Shown here: piece after piece, positions 31,761-43,209 of the stretch
Position numbering within the stretch: the stretch's first letter is position 1
Layout of the letters: every line of letters begins with the position of its first letter
Assembly (NCBI RefSeq): GCF_033807575.1
Contig: NC_084710.1
Location: forward strand, 24,192,857-24,256,856
Length of the DNA: 64,000 nt
Origin: Cydia pomonella
Lineage: Eukaryota > Arthropoda > Insecta > Lepidoptera > Tortricidae
Reading direction: 5' to 3'
The notes under the pieces: generated by a model
What the model saw: the letters and a program-made list of their open reading frames with translations, nothing else
What the model was told of the DNA's origin: nothing
The model's database searches: none
Program-made: the position numbers and the translations under genes

Positions 31761-33731
31761 AACTATTTTTCTTAAGATACCTGTAATAAAACTGTCTCTA
31801 TGACAGTTCGTTGAAGTCTTTTTTGGCTGGGCTTAATTAAAAAAATAATAATAGAAATGCTTTTACTGTACTTACATGTGACATTTCAAATGAAATAAGT
31901 GTGCTAAACTTAAAAAAAATGTCTACAAACATTTTATGTGACAGGTACTTAACTCCATAAAATAACGAACTGTCATGGCAACCGTCATTCAACGCAACAA
32001 TAGTACATTATGATACAAGTGTGCTAAGTTGGTCATTACACACGAGGCGATATTGTGCGCGCGAGTTGCAAGCGAGCGCGCAATAAGAAAGCTGATGTGT
32101 GTAATCACCATAGAACCCGCGTTTCATACGACGTTTTTCAACACACTTGCGAGGAAATAAGAAAGGCGGCGGGCGGGGCGCCGGCTCCCGCCAGTCCACG
32201 TTGTAAAATCTACTCGACCAATTTAAGAAGGCTCCGTTTGTATACATATTATTAGCATTAAGTTACCTTCTTAACTCACTCGGATAATATAATGAACAAG
32301 CACGAGTGGTATAATATACTGAAAAAAGCACGCGTGTTTAATATCTATGATTACAAGCCAAAAATCGGTGGAATAAAAATAAAAATGCCGTGTTGAGCAA
32401 ATGTGTTGAAAAGTATAATTAGATATTTCTAATCTCCATGGAGTTCCGCAAAGTAACACGTTCAATTACCGGTTGTTCTTAGTTATGCTCGCCCCTATTA
32501 TGTAGCCACTTGTAGGACGGATCCAACTCGGCTTTCTTTTCCTCTTTGATATCTAGAAAAAGTTCACGTAAAATGTCTTAACTACGATTTAAGAATTTCT
32601 TAAATGCTAGTATTTTGAAAACTAGGAGCCGTGAACTGAGGCCTTTGTGAATGTCCATGGAATGGAAGACGAGTGTCTCGACGTTACCACGAGCTGCGGT
32701 CGGCTCTGTCGGCTGCGCTATACTTAGACAGAGTTTCGCGGTCTGTCTTACTAGCTCGAAATAGAACTGGATTACTTAGGTACTATGTACACGAGTCTGC
32801 ACTCACTGAATAAATTATAACATGTAATATTCACAGAGGTTATGTTAATGTCGGGGGACGTGCTGAGTGAGTTGCGTTTTAAATAATTATCGAGGTGAAG
32901 CCATGCACTAAGCAGAGCTTGTTGGCGTTGGTGGGATAATTTAGATACCTTTGATTGGCCTGGCTAAGACAAAATTAGTACAAGGTCCCAGTGTATGATT
33001 TAGTCCGCTTTTCGGCGTCTGGGGTAACGTGTTTCTTTTCTCACAGATTCAATGTACAAGTATAGGCGGACCAATCATTTTTTTCACTCAGAAGGTGCAA
33101 AATACAACATTTTAATGGGTGATTATTATAATTGTTGTCATTTTTTCCGTCAATTTTTGATTAATTTATTGGATAGATAGAATTCCCTATTCTCTAACCG
33201 TGCGATAGCGAAGCGAACGATTTAATTTTTTCGCGGTAGGCCCTCTGTGTACTTACTATAAGCGCCATTTCACCGCATGTTCTAAACAAAATTCCACAGA
33301 TAATTAGGTGTGCATTTTTTTGTCGCAAATTGAGATTTAGTATTTATTCCACCCAGACTGACGAGCTCTTCAAACCAGCCCAATTTCATTAAAAAATAAC
33401 GAAAAAATCGGTAAAGCAAAATAAAATTGGCCCATTCGTACATTGATATGTTCATTTTTAAATAGGCCGTCTTTTTCGTTTTGTGCTAGATTATTCTAAC
33501 CGCGAGACTCTAGTTTCTTATGAATGTATTGAGTATTGCCTACGGCCAGATATATTTATGAGTTCCGGCATTGAAAGTACTCGTCACGCCCTGCGCACGT
33601 CACGCACCGATTGTTTCGGGTACACACGGAGGCGAAGTTACATTTTTAAAATAACATATCGATGTGATATTAATCTTGACTTTTAATTTCAATAAGTCGA
33701 ACAAAATATTCGTGATCAACACACAATTAAA
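31761..33731. other. no gene recognised
   Basis: Sequence without assignable genes. At 33429-33450 a single GGCCCATTCGTACATTGATA resembles the shared MITE terminus, but no partner end was found. Confidence 0.3.
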
Positions 33732-33807
33732 ATGCCCTTACCAGGATCCGAAACCGGGCCCTCCTGCTCCGTCGGCAGGATCACTAACGACTGGGCTATG
33801 AGGCCGT
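33732..33807 (-). repeat. tRNA-derived SINE head
   Basis: On the minus strand an A-box-like TAGCCCAGTCGTTAGTG is followed by a B-box-like GGTTTCGGATCC and an A/T-rich continuation. The cloverleaf is not complete. Retroposon remnant. Confidence 0.55.
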
Positions 33808-34261
33808 GTATCCGTTGCAGGATTCAGTGGTCCATTGTTTTTGTGCAATTTTGCACATCGTAACCTGACTCTGATAAATAATACGACTGCGCCGTGCACT
33901 GAGATTAATATCAAATTACTATCATAGTATTAAAATCAGAACAGGCCTCCCGCTTAATTCAATCCCGGAGCACAGTGCTAATGTTTGCATTCCCACTTCA
34001 TTTCCATCTGCATTGCCATAATGTACTGTAAAACCTGCAGATCTCTAGATTTTAATCCCTCCTTCATGAAACTTTATAATCCTTATTTATTTCATATAAC
34101 AAGTGGAAGTTAGTTCATTACGGTCTAAACGAACGCCTAATTTTGGGAAAATATTTTGATTTGTGTTTTTAAGTAGTCACACTATGGCACTATAGAACTA
34201 TATACTTACCTATCTATTACAAACTGAAGTAGATTTTATATATTAAAGAAAATGTGACGAA

Positions 34262-34345
34262 GGCCTCACGTGGTGAAGGCCGGATTCGTACTAGTCTTTA
34301 GCTATCCGGGCTAACGCTATGAACCCCTCGGCCACCTCGCCACGG
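34262..34345 (-). repeat. leucine-tRNA-like SINE head
   Basis: The minus strand reads GGCGAGGTGGCCGAGGGGTT, resembling a leucine/serine tRNA A-box region. Further on comes TACGAATCCGG as a degenerate B box. No proper T arm forms. Confidence 0.5.
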
Positions 34346-34471
34346 CGGAACTGGTCCCAATTTCTCGACTATATGCCATCTTAGTAAGACAAGGCGTATC
34401 TGACTAACTCTTAAGGCAAGCAGTACGTGCTTACACCTCCTATACGAATCCCTTACGGGATAACGATAAAG

Positions 34472-34511
34472 CGAGAGAGATTAAGAGAGAGAGAGAGAGA
34501 GAGAGAGAGAT
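34472..34511. repeat. (GA)n microsatellite
   Basis: GA dinucleotides are interrupted once by TTAA and continue to 34511. Confidence 0.9.
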
Positions 34512-35504
34512 CTCTAAACAACTTAAGAAAAAATCAAATTATTTTTATCAAATATTTATTGTGTGAAATTTATTTCATGTAAAATTCAATTATTGTGTAA
34601 AGGTAAATCACGGACTATATCACCCAGAGTCCGTGTCCGCCGTGTTTGAAGAAATTAACGTCCAGAAAATATTATGTTTAGGGTGATGTCCGGACTTTGG
34701 TCAGAATATTCAATTTCTTCATATGGCAACTGTATGTGGGGCAGCATACATACCAATGCCACCTGCACCCGTTCTCGACTATTCGTCACGCACGAGGCTT
34801 TTACAGTTGCTTTTCAGTTAAACCGCTATAATTCTTCACGGTTGACGCATTTATTGCGTATAGATGCGAGCATATTTTACTTTTTATTCGAACGATGGTC
34901 CCGGCGTTTATGCAGGTACGGAAACGACTGACAAATGTGTTTCGGGACAGAGTTGGTCGATACAAAACTTACAAATTGATGCCGATTTGTGATATTTTGT
35001 ACAAGATATGTGCTGCGAGAATAACAAATAAATAGGTTTTTTATAGTTTGGATGCCCCTCATAAAACTCCAGTTTTATGTTTAAAGAACTTGACTTAGTT
35101 TTACGACTCTGTCTTTGAGTATTGAATCGATATCGGGATTTAAACGGACTCAAACCATATTTCAAAATCACCTTTAGCTATTAATTTTAAAGGACCTTTA
35201 TAAATAAAAGAAATTTTTTTCCATTGGTATTCATTACTCAATTTATTGCAACAATGAATCGTAATATACAAAGTTAAAATATCTTGAAATTTGTTGCACA
35301 GATTTAGCCATCTCAATAAAGATGTCAGGTCAAGTTTGTATAGAAAATTCAATTGAGTTTTCTTTAGAAACTTCTCTAACAAAGTTTAATACAACTTGAA
35401 TTTGGATATAATGACTAGTCTATAAACCTCAGAAGAGTTCTTAAAATGAGGACTAAAAACTGAAGTTTTTCTTTACCGACATTAAGTATTGAGGGTCATA
35501 CACC
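34512..35504. other. no gene recognised
   Basis: Short unassigned open stretches on both strands only. Confidence 0.35.
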
Positions 35505-35688
35505 GGAAGATCGATTCTAAATCAACAATGTGTTATGGTTTTGATACGACCTTGACCTGTTATTTTGGTGATTGGCCCGCATCTCACGCATGCCTTTTAC
35601 TTCATTTAGCAATTTCAAATCAGCGCGACCGATAAAAAAAAAATAAGACCAAAATCGTAACAAGTTGTTAAATCCGAATTAAGCTTCC
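35505..35688. mobile_element. palindromic MITE, TTGATACGGTTTTGAT family
   Basis: The left end GGAAGATCGATTCTAAATCA and the right end read inward, GGAAGCTTAATTCGGATTTA, pair as terminal inverted repeats and continue into GTTATGGTTTTGATACGACC and its counterpart. Non-coding. Confidence 0.8.
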
Positions 35689-35993
35689 ATAGCCAGTTTT
35701 TGCGATAAAAAGTAAAAAAAACCGTCCAAACATGAAAGTATTTCATGGTCGTGAAATATTGTTTCGCATTTTCTCATCCTTGTGTAGCGGCCAGTAAAAT
35801 GGCACGTCAGGGGTTTCATGATGGACGGGCATCCTTATTTAAGCTTTTATTATATCCAGATGGTTGCGAACGAGCGTATACAGATAACAGTAAGGGGTAA
35901 TGTATGCCTACTCGGGATTGATACTGCGGCAATTTTACGTCGGATTATTGGCCATTAAGTAGGGAACTAATATATTGAAATAAAAAAAATATT

Positions 35994-36200
35994 TGGGGAC
36001 AATCTTACACAGACCGACCTAGCCCCAAAGCTTGTACTATGGGTACTAGGCGACGATATACATACGTGGTATATAGAAAACACCAATGACTCAGGAGCAA
36101 ATATCTGTGTTCACCACACAAATAAATGTCCTTACCGGGATTCGAACCCGGGACCATCGGCTTCATAGGCAGGGTAGTGACCCACTAGGCCAGGCCGGTC
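35994..36200 (-). repeat. SINE family 1, most complete copy
   Basis: On the minus strand it starts with the tRNA-like head (GGCCTAGTGGGTCACTACCC, then B box GGGTTCGAATCCC) and proceeds to a body that includes CAGATATTTGCTCCTGAGTC, ending in TGTAAGATTGTCCCC. About 207 bp. It is the reference copy for the fragments at 1-137, 11504-11530 and 25477-25574. Confidence 0.85.
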
Positions 36201-36812
36201 TATGTATGTTGAGTCACGCGAACCAAGCCGCCGCTCTCATTTCAATACTACATATTGTGACATCACAAGATATTTATATACTAATATATGTGTCTAGTTC
36301 GACGAAGCTGCAGAGAAAAGGCACCGCCCCTGCATAGGCATTTCTATGCAGAGGTGGTATCTTTTCTTTGAATACTAGATTTCGTCGTGAAATTGGAGCG
36401 AATCGAAATTTTCTCATACAAAACTTGTCATTGCTCTATTTTATTTGTATATTTTTTTTTGACAGACATATAGGATCGTATGTGTATACGAGTATTTATG
36501 TTGTAAATATGTTATATTAAAATGAGAGCGTAACTAAGATTGTATTGGGGCGGCTTTTTAGCGGAGGTTTCGTATGACTCTTAAGGAACAAATGTATATT
36601 GAAAATACTGGTGGTGTCTTTATATGTAATCAAGGTAACAAACGTCCATTGTCAGCTTATACTCACCAGAAGAGCCAGTTCTGCGTTACCGACCTTTTGG
36701 AACCTGGAACACATCGCTTGTTGAAGAAGTCCACTGTCGTAGCGCAAAGGAAACCCTTTAGAGGGTAGCTCAAACTACATCGTGCACGAAGCACGAACTA
36801 AAGAGATTCCAC
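36201..36812. other. no gene recognised
   Basis: An open frame at 36574-36768 (plus) has no family match that I recognise. Confidence 0.3.
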
Positions 36813-37007
36813 GAGGCTTATTCTGATTTAAACATTTGTTATGGTTTTGATCCTATTTTGATACGACCTTAAAGATCACTTACGCTGGTGCATGTGAAAT
36901 GAAGAAAAACTCGTGCGTGAGGTCCACGCCAACCACCAAGCCGATTAGCAGGGTCGTGTCAAAACCACATCTAACGCATAACAAATCGTTTAATTAGAAT
37001 CGACCTC
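36813..37007. mobile_element. palindromic MITE, TTGATACGGTTTTGAT family
   Basis: The left end GAGGCTTATTCTGATTTAAA and the right end read inward, GGAGGTCGATTCTAATTAAA, each run into TTTGTTATG and TTTTGAT. Non-coding. Confidence 0.8.
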
Positions 37008-37164
37008 CCGGTATTTTCACGCGATCATTTCGCTCTGACTTGTCCGTATTTATATTGGTGTGGCGTATAACCAATGGATTAAACTACGTAAAGTGCAAAC
37101 AATACAAGTGCTGCCGCCACCACCAATAGTTAACGCCCAATAAGGAGTGTAGCAGAAGTAGTAG

Positions 37165-37430
37165 CAGAGTAAGCAGAGCAGAGCCCAACTGGGGAAGTAC
37201 TTCCACCTTACAGAAAACAGCAGCCAATTAACACTAGATCCTACTCATAGTGTTGTGTTCCTGCCGGTGAGTAAGGTTGCCAGAGCTCAACTAGGGGGGG
37301 CGGGTTTAGGGTCGGCAACGCGCATGTAACTCCTCTGGAGTTGCAGGCGTACATAGGCTACGGAGACTGCTTACCATCAGGCGGGCCGTATGCTTGTTTG
37401 CTACCGACGTAGTATAAAAATAAAAAAAAA
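37165..37430 (+). repeat. SINE-like repeat, family 2
   Basis: A near full-length copy. It shares CCCAACTGGGGAAGTAC, TACTCATAGTGTTGTGTTCC and CATAGGCTACGG with 745-1027. Its end reads TTACCATCAGGCGGGCCGTA and then GACGTAGTATAAAAAT, followed by an A-rich tail. Confidence 0.75.
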
Positions 37431-38101
37431 GTAATTCAGAACCAGTATGTTTCTGCATTCTCACTCTGCATCGCATTTTTTACAGACCGTGGAAGTATGT
37501 CGTACAATGATTTTTTTATTTATTCTTGTTGTTTATATTAAATACCAAGTTTTTGTTATTGCGCTAAGGGACCACCGATAAAAGTCTAAAGCGTGTTTAA
37601 ACCCTTGGCCCGTGTAAAACTCATCTAATATAGATAAGAGCTTATCAGCAAACCCATTATTTATTAATCATAGCATTCAGTCCCGTCTCTCTCGGAATTA
37701 TCCACCCAAGGAAGTTAGGAAGTATTTACGTTGAACAAAATTTAAATTGGCTTTCGGTTGTTTATGAATTTAATCTTAAGTAGGTAATTGGCTTCGTGAA
37801 AATAGAACGCAAGCCTTATCTCATAAAGTTTAAAAGTCGTCTAAAAAGTCTAAAAAAGTCTGATTTGCAAACCAGCTCAAACCTTGGTGGGTACCCGCAG
37901 AATTATTTACAGTAGACAATCGAAAGTATTAACGTCGTTTTTGGACAGGTAAACCTTTCATACGTAGATCATAACTCCTACCACTTTTAGCTGATTGCCA
38001 GACATATGTTCAATTACCAACCTATGTAAGTCCCGGTCGTCTCACCTCGTAATTGTTTATAATTGCATTTATTTTTATTTGTTTACAGCTCCTCAAAGTA
38101 T
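37431..38101. other. no gene recognised
   Basis: AT-rich; no feature assigned. Confidence 0.35.
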
Positions 38102-38373
38102 CGGCCGGATTCGAAGAATGATTAAGACACGGTTAAGATCTTGGAAAGATCTTTAAAAGATCGATAACTAAACGACATGTCAAAATTGACGTTTATTTCG
38201 ATTCCGCTGTGATCCCAATAAAATCTATCTACGATATTTCTAACGTCAATGTGACATTGGTTGCCCGAATCGAGCTGCTTCTATCAATTATACGACATAC
38301 AAACGATGTCTAAATGAGAACTTATCTAAACCAGAACTTCTCGTTATCGTATTTCATTCTTCGAATAGGGCCG
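38102..38373. mobile_element. MITE with CGGCC ends and TAT flanks
   Basis: The left end CGGCCGGATTCGAAGAATGA and the right end read inward, CGGCCCTATTCGAAGAATGA, are inverted copies. TAT lies directly outside both ends. The terminus belongs to the same GGCC-ATTCG theme as the other MITEs in the window. Non-coding. Confidence 0.75.
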
Positions 38374-38535
38374 TATATCTCCTCGAACTTTCATTTACCC
38401 ACTTTCCTCGTTTGCTTTAAATTTTCGTAGATATCACGTAGCACTAGCTACGCCGTAGAACTGCTACCATATTCGTAGCACAGCAAAAATTTAAAATACG
38501 TATTTAACGTCTCTTGCGCTGTAGACGGCTAGTTA

Positions 38536-38700
38536 GAGGCCAATTCAAATAATTGTATAATATTATGTATAAATATATAAATAATTTCATTTTGTCCTCA
38601 TTCGCTCGTCCGTCTCGCTTGCGCTAATAAATGCACGGACAAAACCGATGACATGATTTTAAATATCGTTTTGATGTCGAATGCACGTTCGAATGGCCTC
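38536..38700. mobile_element. MITE with TTA target duplication (GGCC-ATTC group)
   Basis: Ends GAGGCCAATTC and GAATGGCCTC are inverted. TTA flanks both (38533-38535 and 38701-38703). The right arm read inward, TTCGAACGTGCATTCGACAT, matches the 4.8-kb and 49-kb copies; the left arm is eroded. Confidence 0.75.
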
Positions 38701-38713
38701 TTAATCAAATGTG

Positions 38714-38802
38714 GCTTTTTTATACTACGTCGGCGGCAAACAAGCACTTGATGGTAAATAGTCTCCCTGTCTATGGACGCCTGCAACTCCAGAGGTGTAT
38801 CA
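38714..38802 (-). repeat. SINE family 2, 3' fragment
   Basis: The inverse of the family 2 3' end: CTCTGGAGTTGCAGGCGTCC and ATAGACAGGGAGAC, then ACTACGTCG- and TTATACT-type sequence on the respective strands. It lies just outside the MITE at 38536-38700. Confidence 0.65.
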
Positions 38803-38855
38803 TGCTTTCCATTTTCTTGTAATCCTAAAAAAATGCAATTTATCTTCTTTTATTT

Positions 38856-39360
38856 ATCGCGTATGATTCAGTTTTTAAGTTTACCTACCTACGACGTTTC
38901 GCCCCCGTTATCCCCGTGGTCTCAGAGAAGACTAGCTAAAGTTGATATCAACATCTAGCCGCGCGAGTTTTCCGAACTACCCGCACTTGGTCTTGTTTAT
39001 CAACTTGTTTTGCGCACTAGGGATGTCACCCAGTCGACACACAACACTCACAAAGTTCTAGTTTTCAACCAGCGATATTTGCTTGCGCTTTTATTTAGTA
39101 ATGACTGAGTTCTATGTGAATGATATCCTAAAAACTATCGTACCGATGACTACGTTATTTTGATTTCAATGGCTTCTCGAACTTTTCTATTCTGGAACCG
39201 ATGATGTATAGAAAAGATTTTAGGGTTATGCAACTCAATCCAGTGGTTTAATCCTGACTCTAGCAAATGCTTAGCAACGGAAGGCTTACTTACTTGACGA
39301 TTTTGACAACGACGTCCTCGAAACGTCGGAGGTAAATTTAAAAACTTATTTATACGCGAT
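38856..39360. repeat. inverted pair of hammerhead-like repeat ends
   Basis: Two inverted arms of about 45 bases. The left arm (38856-38901, read on minus) starts CGAAACGTCGTAGG; the right arm (39319-39360, plus) starts CGAAACGTCGGAGG. Both continue through TTAAAAACT to ATACGCGAT. Just inside, the left arm (minus) has CTGAGA, a small CC-CG/CG-GG stem, then CGAAAC. The right has TTGACGA before its CGAAAC. These resemble eroded CUGANGA and GAAA hammerhead core boxes. No protein is encoded between the arms. Confidence 0.5.
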
Positions 39361-40296
39361 TAAGTCCCATTTGAATAAATAATAAGATATTGCGTTTAAA
39401 ATAAAAATAATTAAATACAAACAGGCTTATCTTTTTGAAAGAAAAAACCCGAACGAATAAATCAGAGGCACAAAAGGGTGTTGACTGTATTATGCAAAAA
39501 AAAAAACAAATATATTTTACATCGTGCATGACTAGCACTAAAATTATTTTAAAGAATCGGCGAACTTCGCCAGTAACTAAATCCATCCAAAATCGCTTTA
39601 AAAGGGTTGAATGTTTAAAAGGTCTTATTTAACTTATACTGTTCCATTTGGATGAAACACCCTGTATATAGGTACGTCAACAAACCTCGTCTCAGAAAAG
39701 CCATGTATTTTTAATAACCCATGTATTTATAATCGGGCCTCAAGCCTTGGAATTATTCACGGCCCTTCAAAGTATCACCGCTCGAAACTTTTGGCCTCTT
39801 GTTTACTTTACATTCGAGGCCGATTATTATTTAACAATTAGATATGGTTTTGATCTTGTTATGATATTAACTAGAGGTTTATTCAGATAGTAATTTCTTG
39901 TTATTAACAAAGATATATATACTTCCGTGTAAGATACTTAAATAAAGTCTAAGAAATAAATGTGTCGTCCTAAAATCAAGAAAAATTTATGCTCGATTAG
40001 ATAGCGATAGTAGATGGCGATACCGTTAGATATTTAACACATATCAGTGAAAGAACATGGGTCAAATAGCCATATGTTCTAAGGGTTTTAGTTCTGTGTC
40101 GAAAGATGGCAGTAAATTTAGTTGACTAAAAAATTTACTTTGACAATACGCCTCTATACTCAATTATCTTTGTTATCCATTGTATACATATATGATATGA
40201 TCAGGCAGATGTTAAACGTGTCATTTTTAGTTTCATTGAAACAATAGATAAGGCCTAGGCCTACCCGTAGGTGTGGACGCGGGGTTTATGAATATC
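39361..40296. other. no gene; one MITE end
   Basis: A lone end of the TTGATACGGTTTTGAT MITE family (GAGGCCGATTATTATTTAAC and ATATGGTTTTGATCTTG) lies at 39820-39868. Nothing else is assigned. Confidence 0.4.
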
Positions 40297-40470
40297 GGGC
40301 CCATTCGAACGTACACTGATATCAAAATGACATCTAAATTATGTCATTCAGATATTGTGCAATTGCGCTTACTATTAATAATATACTATACTTACTATAA
40401 ATAGTACTTGTAACAATAAAATACATAATTTAGAAATAATTCCGATATCAGTGTTCGATCGAATTGTTTG
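40297..40470. mobile_element. palindromic MITE (GGCC-ATTCGAAC group)
   Basis: The left end GGGCCCATTCGAACGTACAC and the right end read inward, CAAACAATTCGATCGAACAC, both lead to TGATATC and a shared CTAAATTATGT. Non-coding. Confidence 0.75.
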
Positions 40471-40547
40471 TTTACACATTGATTAGTGTTTAGTACCACT
40501 AAACATAAGTAGCAAAATATATAAATAACCACTAATCAATATGTAAA
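40471..40547. mobile_element. short palindromic element abutting a MITE
   Basis: TTTACACATTGATTAGTG at the left and its inverse CACTAATCAATATGTAAA at the right. It begins at the base where the previous MITE ends. A longer relative lies at 51035-51213. Confidence 0.65.
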
Positions 40548-40604
40548 TTGCCCCCTATATGAAGGTCATTCACGTAGGGGTAGTTGTATTGAAACTAAAA
40601 AAGA

Positions 40605-40785
40605 AATTACTGTATGGTCCTTGATACGACTCACAGTGCACCTTACACACACCGATTAACACGAGTGAGATGTCTAATGACATGACCAGTGCATTTCTTT
40701 TGCGCCAATCAGCGTGAGCTATCATCAAGGTCATATCCGAACAAGAGCAGAACAGTAACAAAATGTTAAATCAGAATCGGTCTCC
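40605..40785. mobile_element. eroded MITE, TTGATACGGTTTTGAT family
   Basis: The right end read inward, GGAGACCGATTCTGATTTAA, and the inner TCCTTGATACGACTC match the family. The left terminus is lost. Confidence 0.5.
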
Positions 40786-41095
40786 TTCTTGTTTACTTTA
40801 AATTGGACTTTTTCAAATCTCTTCGACCGCGAAATAAACTTCAGCTGCCGTAATTGTTATTTAATGTAAGGGTTTCTTTGGCTGACTATTCTTGAGCTTA
40901 TGGCTACGAGATAAGGTCGAGAGTTGGTTACTCCTGTATTTGTTTGTGACGCGTAGTTACTAGTACCATCGTTGACTTAGTTGGCTGACCACTTGTGACT
41001 CTTATTTCAACGGTATAAAGTCTACCAATGATCAGTAAAGTGTATTGCTGTTAGTATAGCAGTTTTTGCTCATACAATATTCAGCGTAGTACACT

Positions 41096-41225
41096 TGCTA
41101 TCAGATATATCGGAGCAGCCATGGTGCTCACAAATATCTGAACACGCCCTTATTGTCAAGGCGTTAGTGTGTGTTCAGATATTTTTGAGCACCTCGGCCG
41201 CTTCAATATAAGTATCTGATGGCGA
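41096..41225. mobile_element. palindromic MITE
   Basis: The left arm contains TATCAGATATATCGGAGC and GTGCTCACAAATATCTGAAC. The right arm is its near-inverse (GTTCAGATATTTTTGAGCAC, then GTATCTGATGGCGA). Non-coding. Confidence 0.8.
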
Positions 41226-41331
41226 CAGATGTACAGTACAGACTGTCATTATCAAATCAATAACCAAATCCATCATACGATCGCTGAAGCAAAAAAGAAT
41301 AAACTATTAAATTTTGTTGTTATTGACATTC

Positions 41332-41628
41332 GGCCCAATTCGAACAATGCTTATAAGATGCTTATAGATTTATTCTCACTGCACCCACCTTGAACTTTCT
41401 CTGTTTTGCCTTATGGTTGACTGGTAGAGAATGCCTATTGGCATTAAGTCCGCCTGTTGTACTTTGTTTTTATGTGCAATAAAGTTTAAAATAAATAAAT
41501 AAGCCACAGCAGTACGATACCGATCTGCTAGTGTCAAAAGTGACGTTTTTTTCTAGAAGATATGTCACATTTGACACTGACAGATCAGTATCATACCGCT
41601 GTGACTTCTTACAAGTTCGAATCGGGCT
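41332..41628. mobile_element. MITE split by a retroposon
   Basis: The left end GGCCCAATTCGAACAATG and the right end read inward, AGCCCGATTCGAACTTG, are inverted, and inner arms with GATCTG, GTGTCAAA and GTGACG match across the centre. The left arm is interrupted at 41358-41498 by unrelated DNA. Confidence 0.7.
41358..41498 (+). mobile_element. LINE 3' end inserted in MITE
   Basis: The segment contains GGTTGACTGGTAGAGAATGC, GGCATTAAGTCCGCC and GTGCAATAAAG, then an A-rich AAATAAATAA tail, as at 59145-59222. ATAAG occurs directly before (41353-41357) and directly after or overlapping its tail (41499-41503), a likely 5-bp target duplication. Confidence 0.65.
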
Positions 41629-42179
41629 AACTTTTGAGTAACTTCAACAGCGTACCTAAGTTTAAATGAACCTCTTAAGTTTGCATTTAACAAATCTTAA
41701 AGCTTATCATAAAAGTTTGCACCGGTTCGCCAACGCGTGCTCTCGTTGAAGCTTCTCGTAATGAAGCGAAACGTGTCAAGCAATCTTCAACTTAAAATAC
41801 GTGAGTATAACCCAGTTTAATATACTTAAAATATCTCGAAGCTTGTTGGTTTTCCACTACCACACGCAATTGTCACTCAAGCCGTGTACCACACAAGACT
41901 ACATGAATGATAAAACAACGTGGGATTAATTGTGATTCGAAATGATTAATTATTTATTATATTTGAATAATGATGATGAAATGGATATTCCAATGCATGT
42001 ACTTCCTTTGTTGTTTTATTTTTTATTTGTTTGACATTTAGAATTTGTTCTAGAAACATTCTAGACTAGTATTTTTTATACAATTGTTTTTTTTGTATGA
42101 CGATATTTTGTGAAATTCTTAGTATTCAATTTGATCTATGAATTATATTCATTAGTATTATATATGGAATAATATTTAC
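41629..42179. other. no gene recognised
   Basis: AT-rich; nothing assigned. Confidence 0.35.
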
Positions 42180-42301
42180 ATCAATAAATTGCTCTGATAA
42201 TTAGCTTAAGATAATTATATGTAATACTGTCTTACTATTCATAAGTGCTTGTTGCTAGGCCTACATGAATAAAGTATATTTGAACTGAACTGAACTGAAC
42301 A
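42180..42301 (+). mobile_element. LINE 3' end with TGAAC tail
   Basis: It shares AAGTGCTTGTTGCTAGGCCT and a following GAATAAAGTATATTTG with the minus-strand copy at 455-600. This copy ends in tandem TGAAC units (42284-42301), in contrast to TTTTGA units there. Coding part absent. Confidence 0.65.
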
Positions 42302-43105
42302 TATTTGCGCCACTCAGTATTACCGACACAATGATTACATAATAATTTCATAATCTTGTAGATTATTCGTGAGCCATATTCCTATGAGATCCGGTGTAAC
42401 TGTGATCAGTGTAAGTCTACTTGCATATTGCGGCGGTGCTGCAATAACGCAGATCGTTTTGGTTTAAGCTATTTACTTAGCTTCGTCGTCTCAGGCGGTC
42501 GTGCATTAGCGTAACTGAAGCAAGTGGCGATAGTCGGCTAATGTTGTCGGTGTTCTTTCACCGTTCGTGTTGTAAATACAAATAATTTATTGAAAACGTA
42601 TTGTACAGTGCAGTGGTGGATCTTAAAGATTAAGGATTAAGGATAAGGAAAAGTTTACAAATGCCTGAACTAGGAGTTCCTTTGATTCAGCCAAAAAGGA
42701 CAATATTAATTATATATTCTGCGTCGAAAAAAAAACGCATGAAAACTCGAAAACACGCGTTTTCCCAAACATAAGACTAATCTAGATCGATTGTATACCC
42801 CCAAAAACCCCCATATACCAAATTTCAGCGAAATCATTAGAGCCGTTTCCGAGATCACAGAAATATATATATTTACAAGAATTGCTCGTTTAAAGGTATA
42901 AGATAAATAGTACACAATAAAAAAATTATCACCTTTACAAAAAAAACTTATTTCAGTATTCAATATCAAAGTACAGTAAGTAATCATTTTACGACTATTA
43001 GTAAGTCCTCTGTATCAAAAAAAATGTGAACAAGTCTGGTTCTATCTTGTTATTACTATAGTCGGTCTGTCAAGCGTTGATTGCGATCCCGTCCTGGGAC
43101 CCGGA
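42302..43105. other. no gene recognised
   Basis: No recognisable frame. A run of AAAAAAAA and a minus-strand open stretch (42706-42987) have no known motif. Confidence 0.3.
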
Positions 43106-43209
43106 GTCAAGATGATAATCAACGAAACGCTATTGTCTCTCTATCTCTCTTCCACATTAGTGCGATAGAGACAGCGTTTCGTTTCTCTGCGAACGATTGT
43201 CATCTTGGT
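43106..43209. mobile_element. palindromic MITE
   Basis: CAAGATGATAATC and AACGAAACGCT at the left are inverted at the right as AGCGTTTCGTTT and GATTGTCATCTTGG, and the centre has TCTCTCTATC against GATAGAGA. Non-coding. Confidence 0.7.

Noticed and set aside
34472..34511. CRISPR-like or regulatory repeat
   Set aside because: It is a plain GA microsatellite in eukaryotic DNA.
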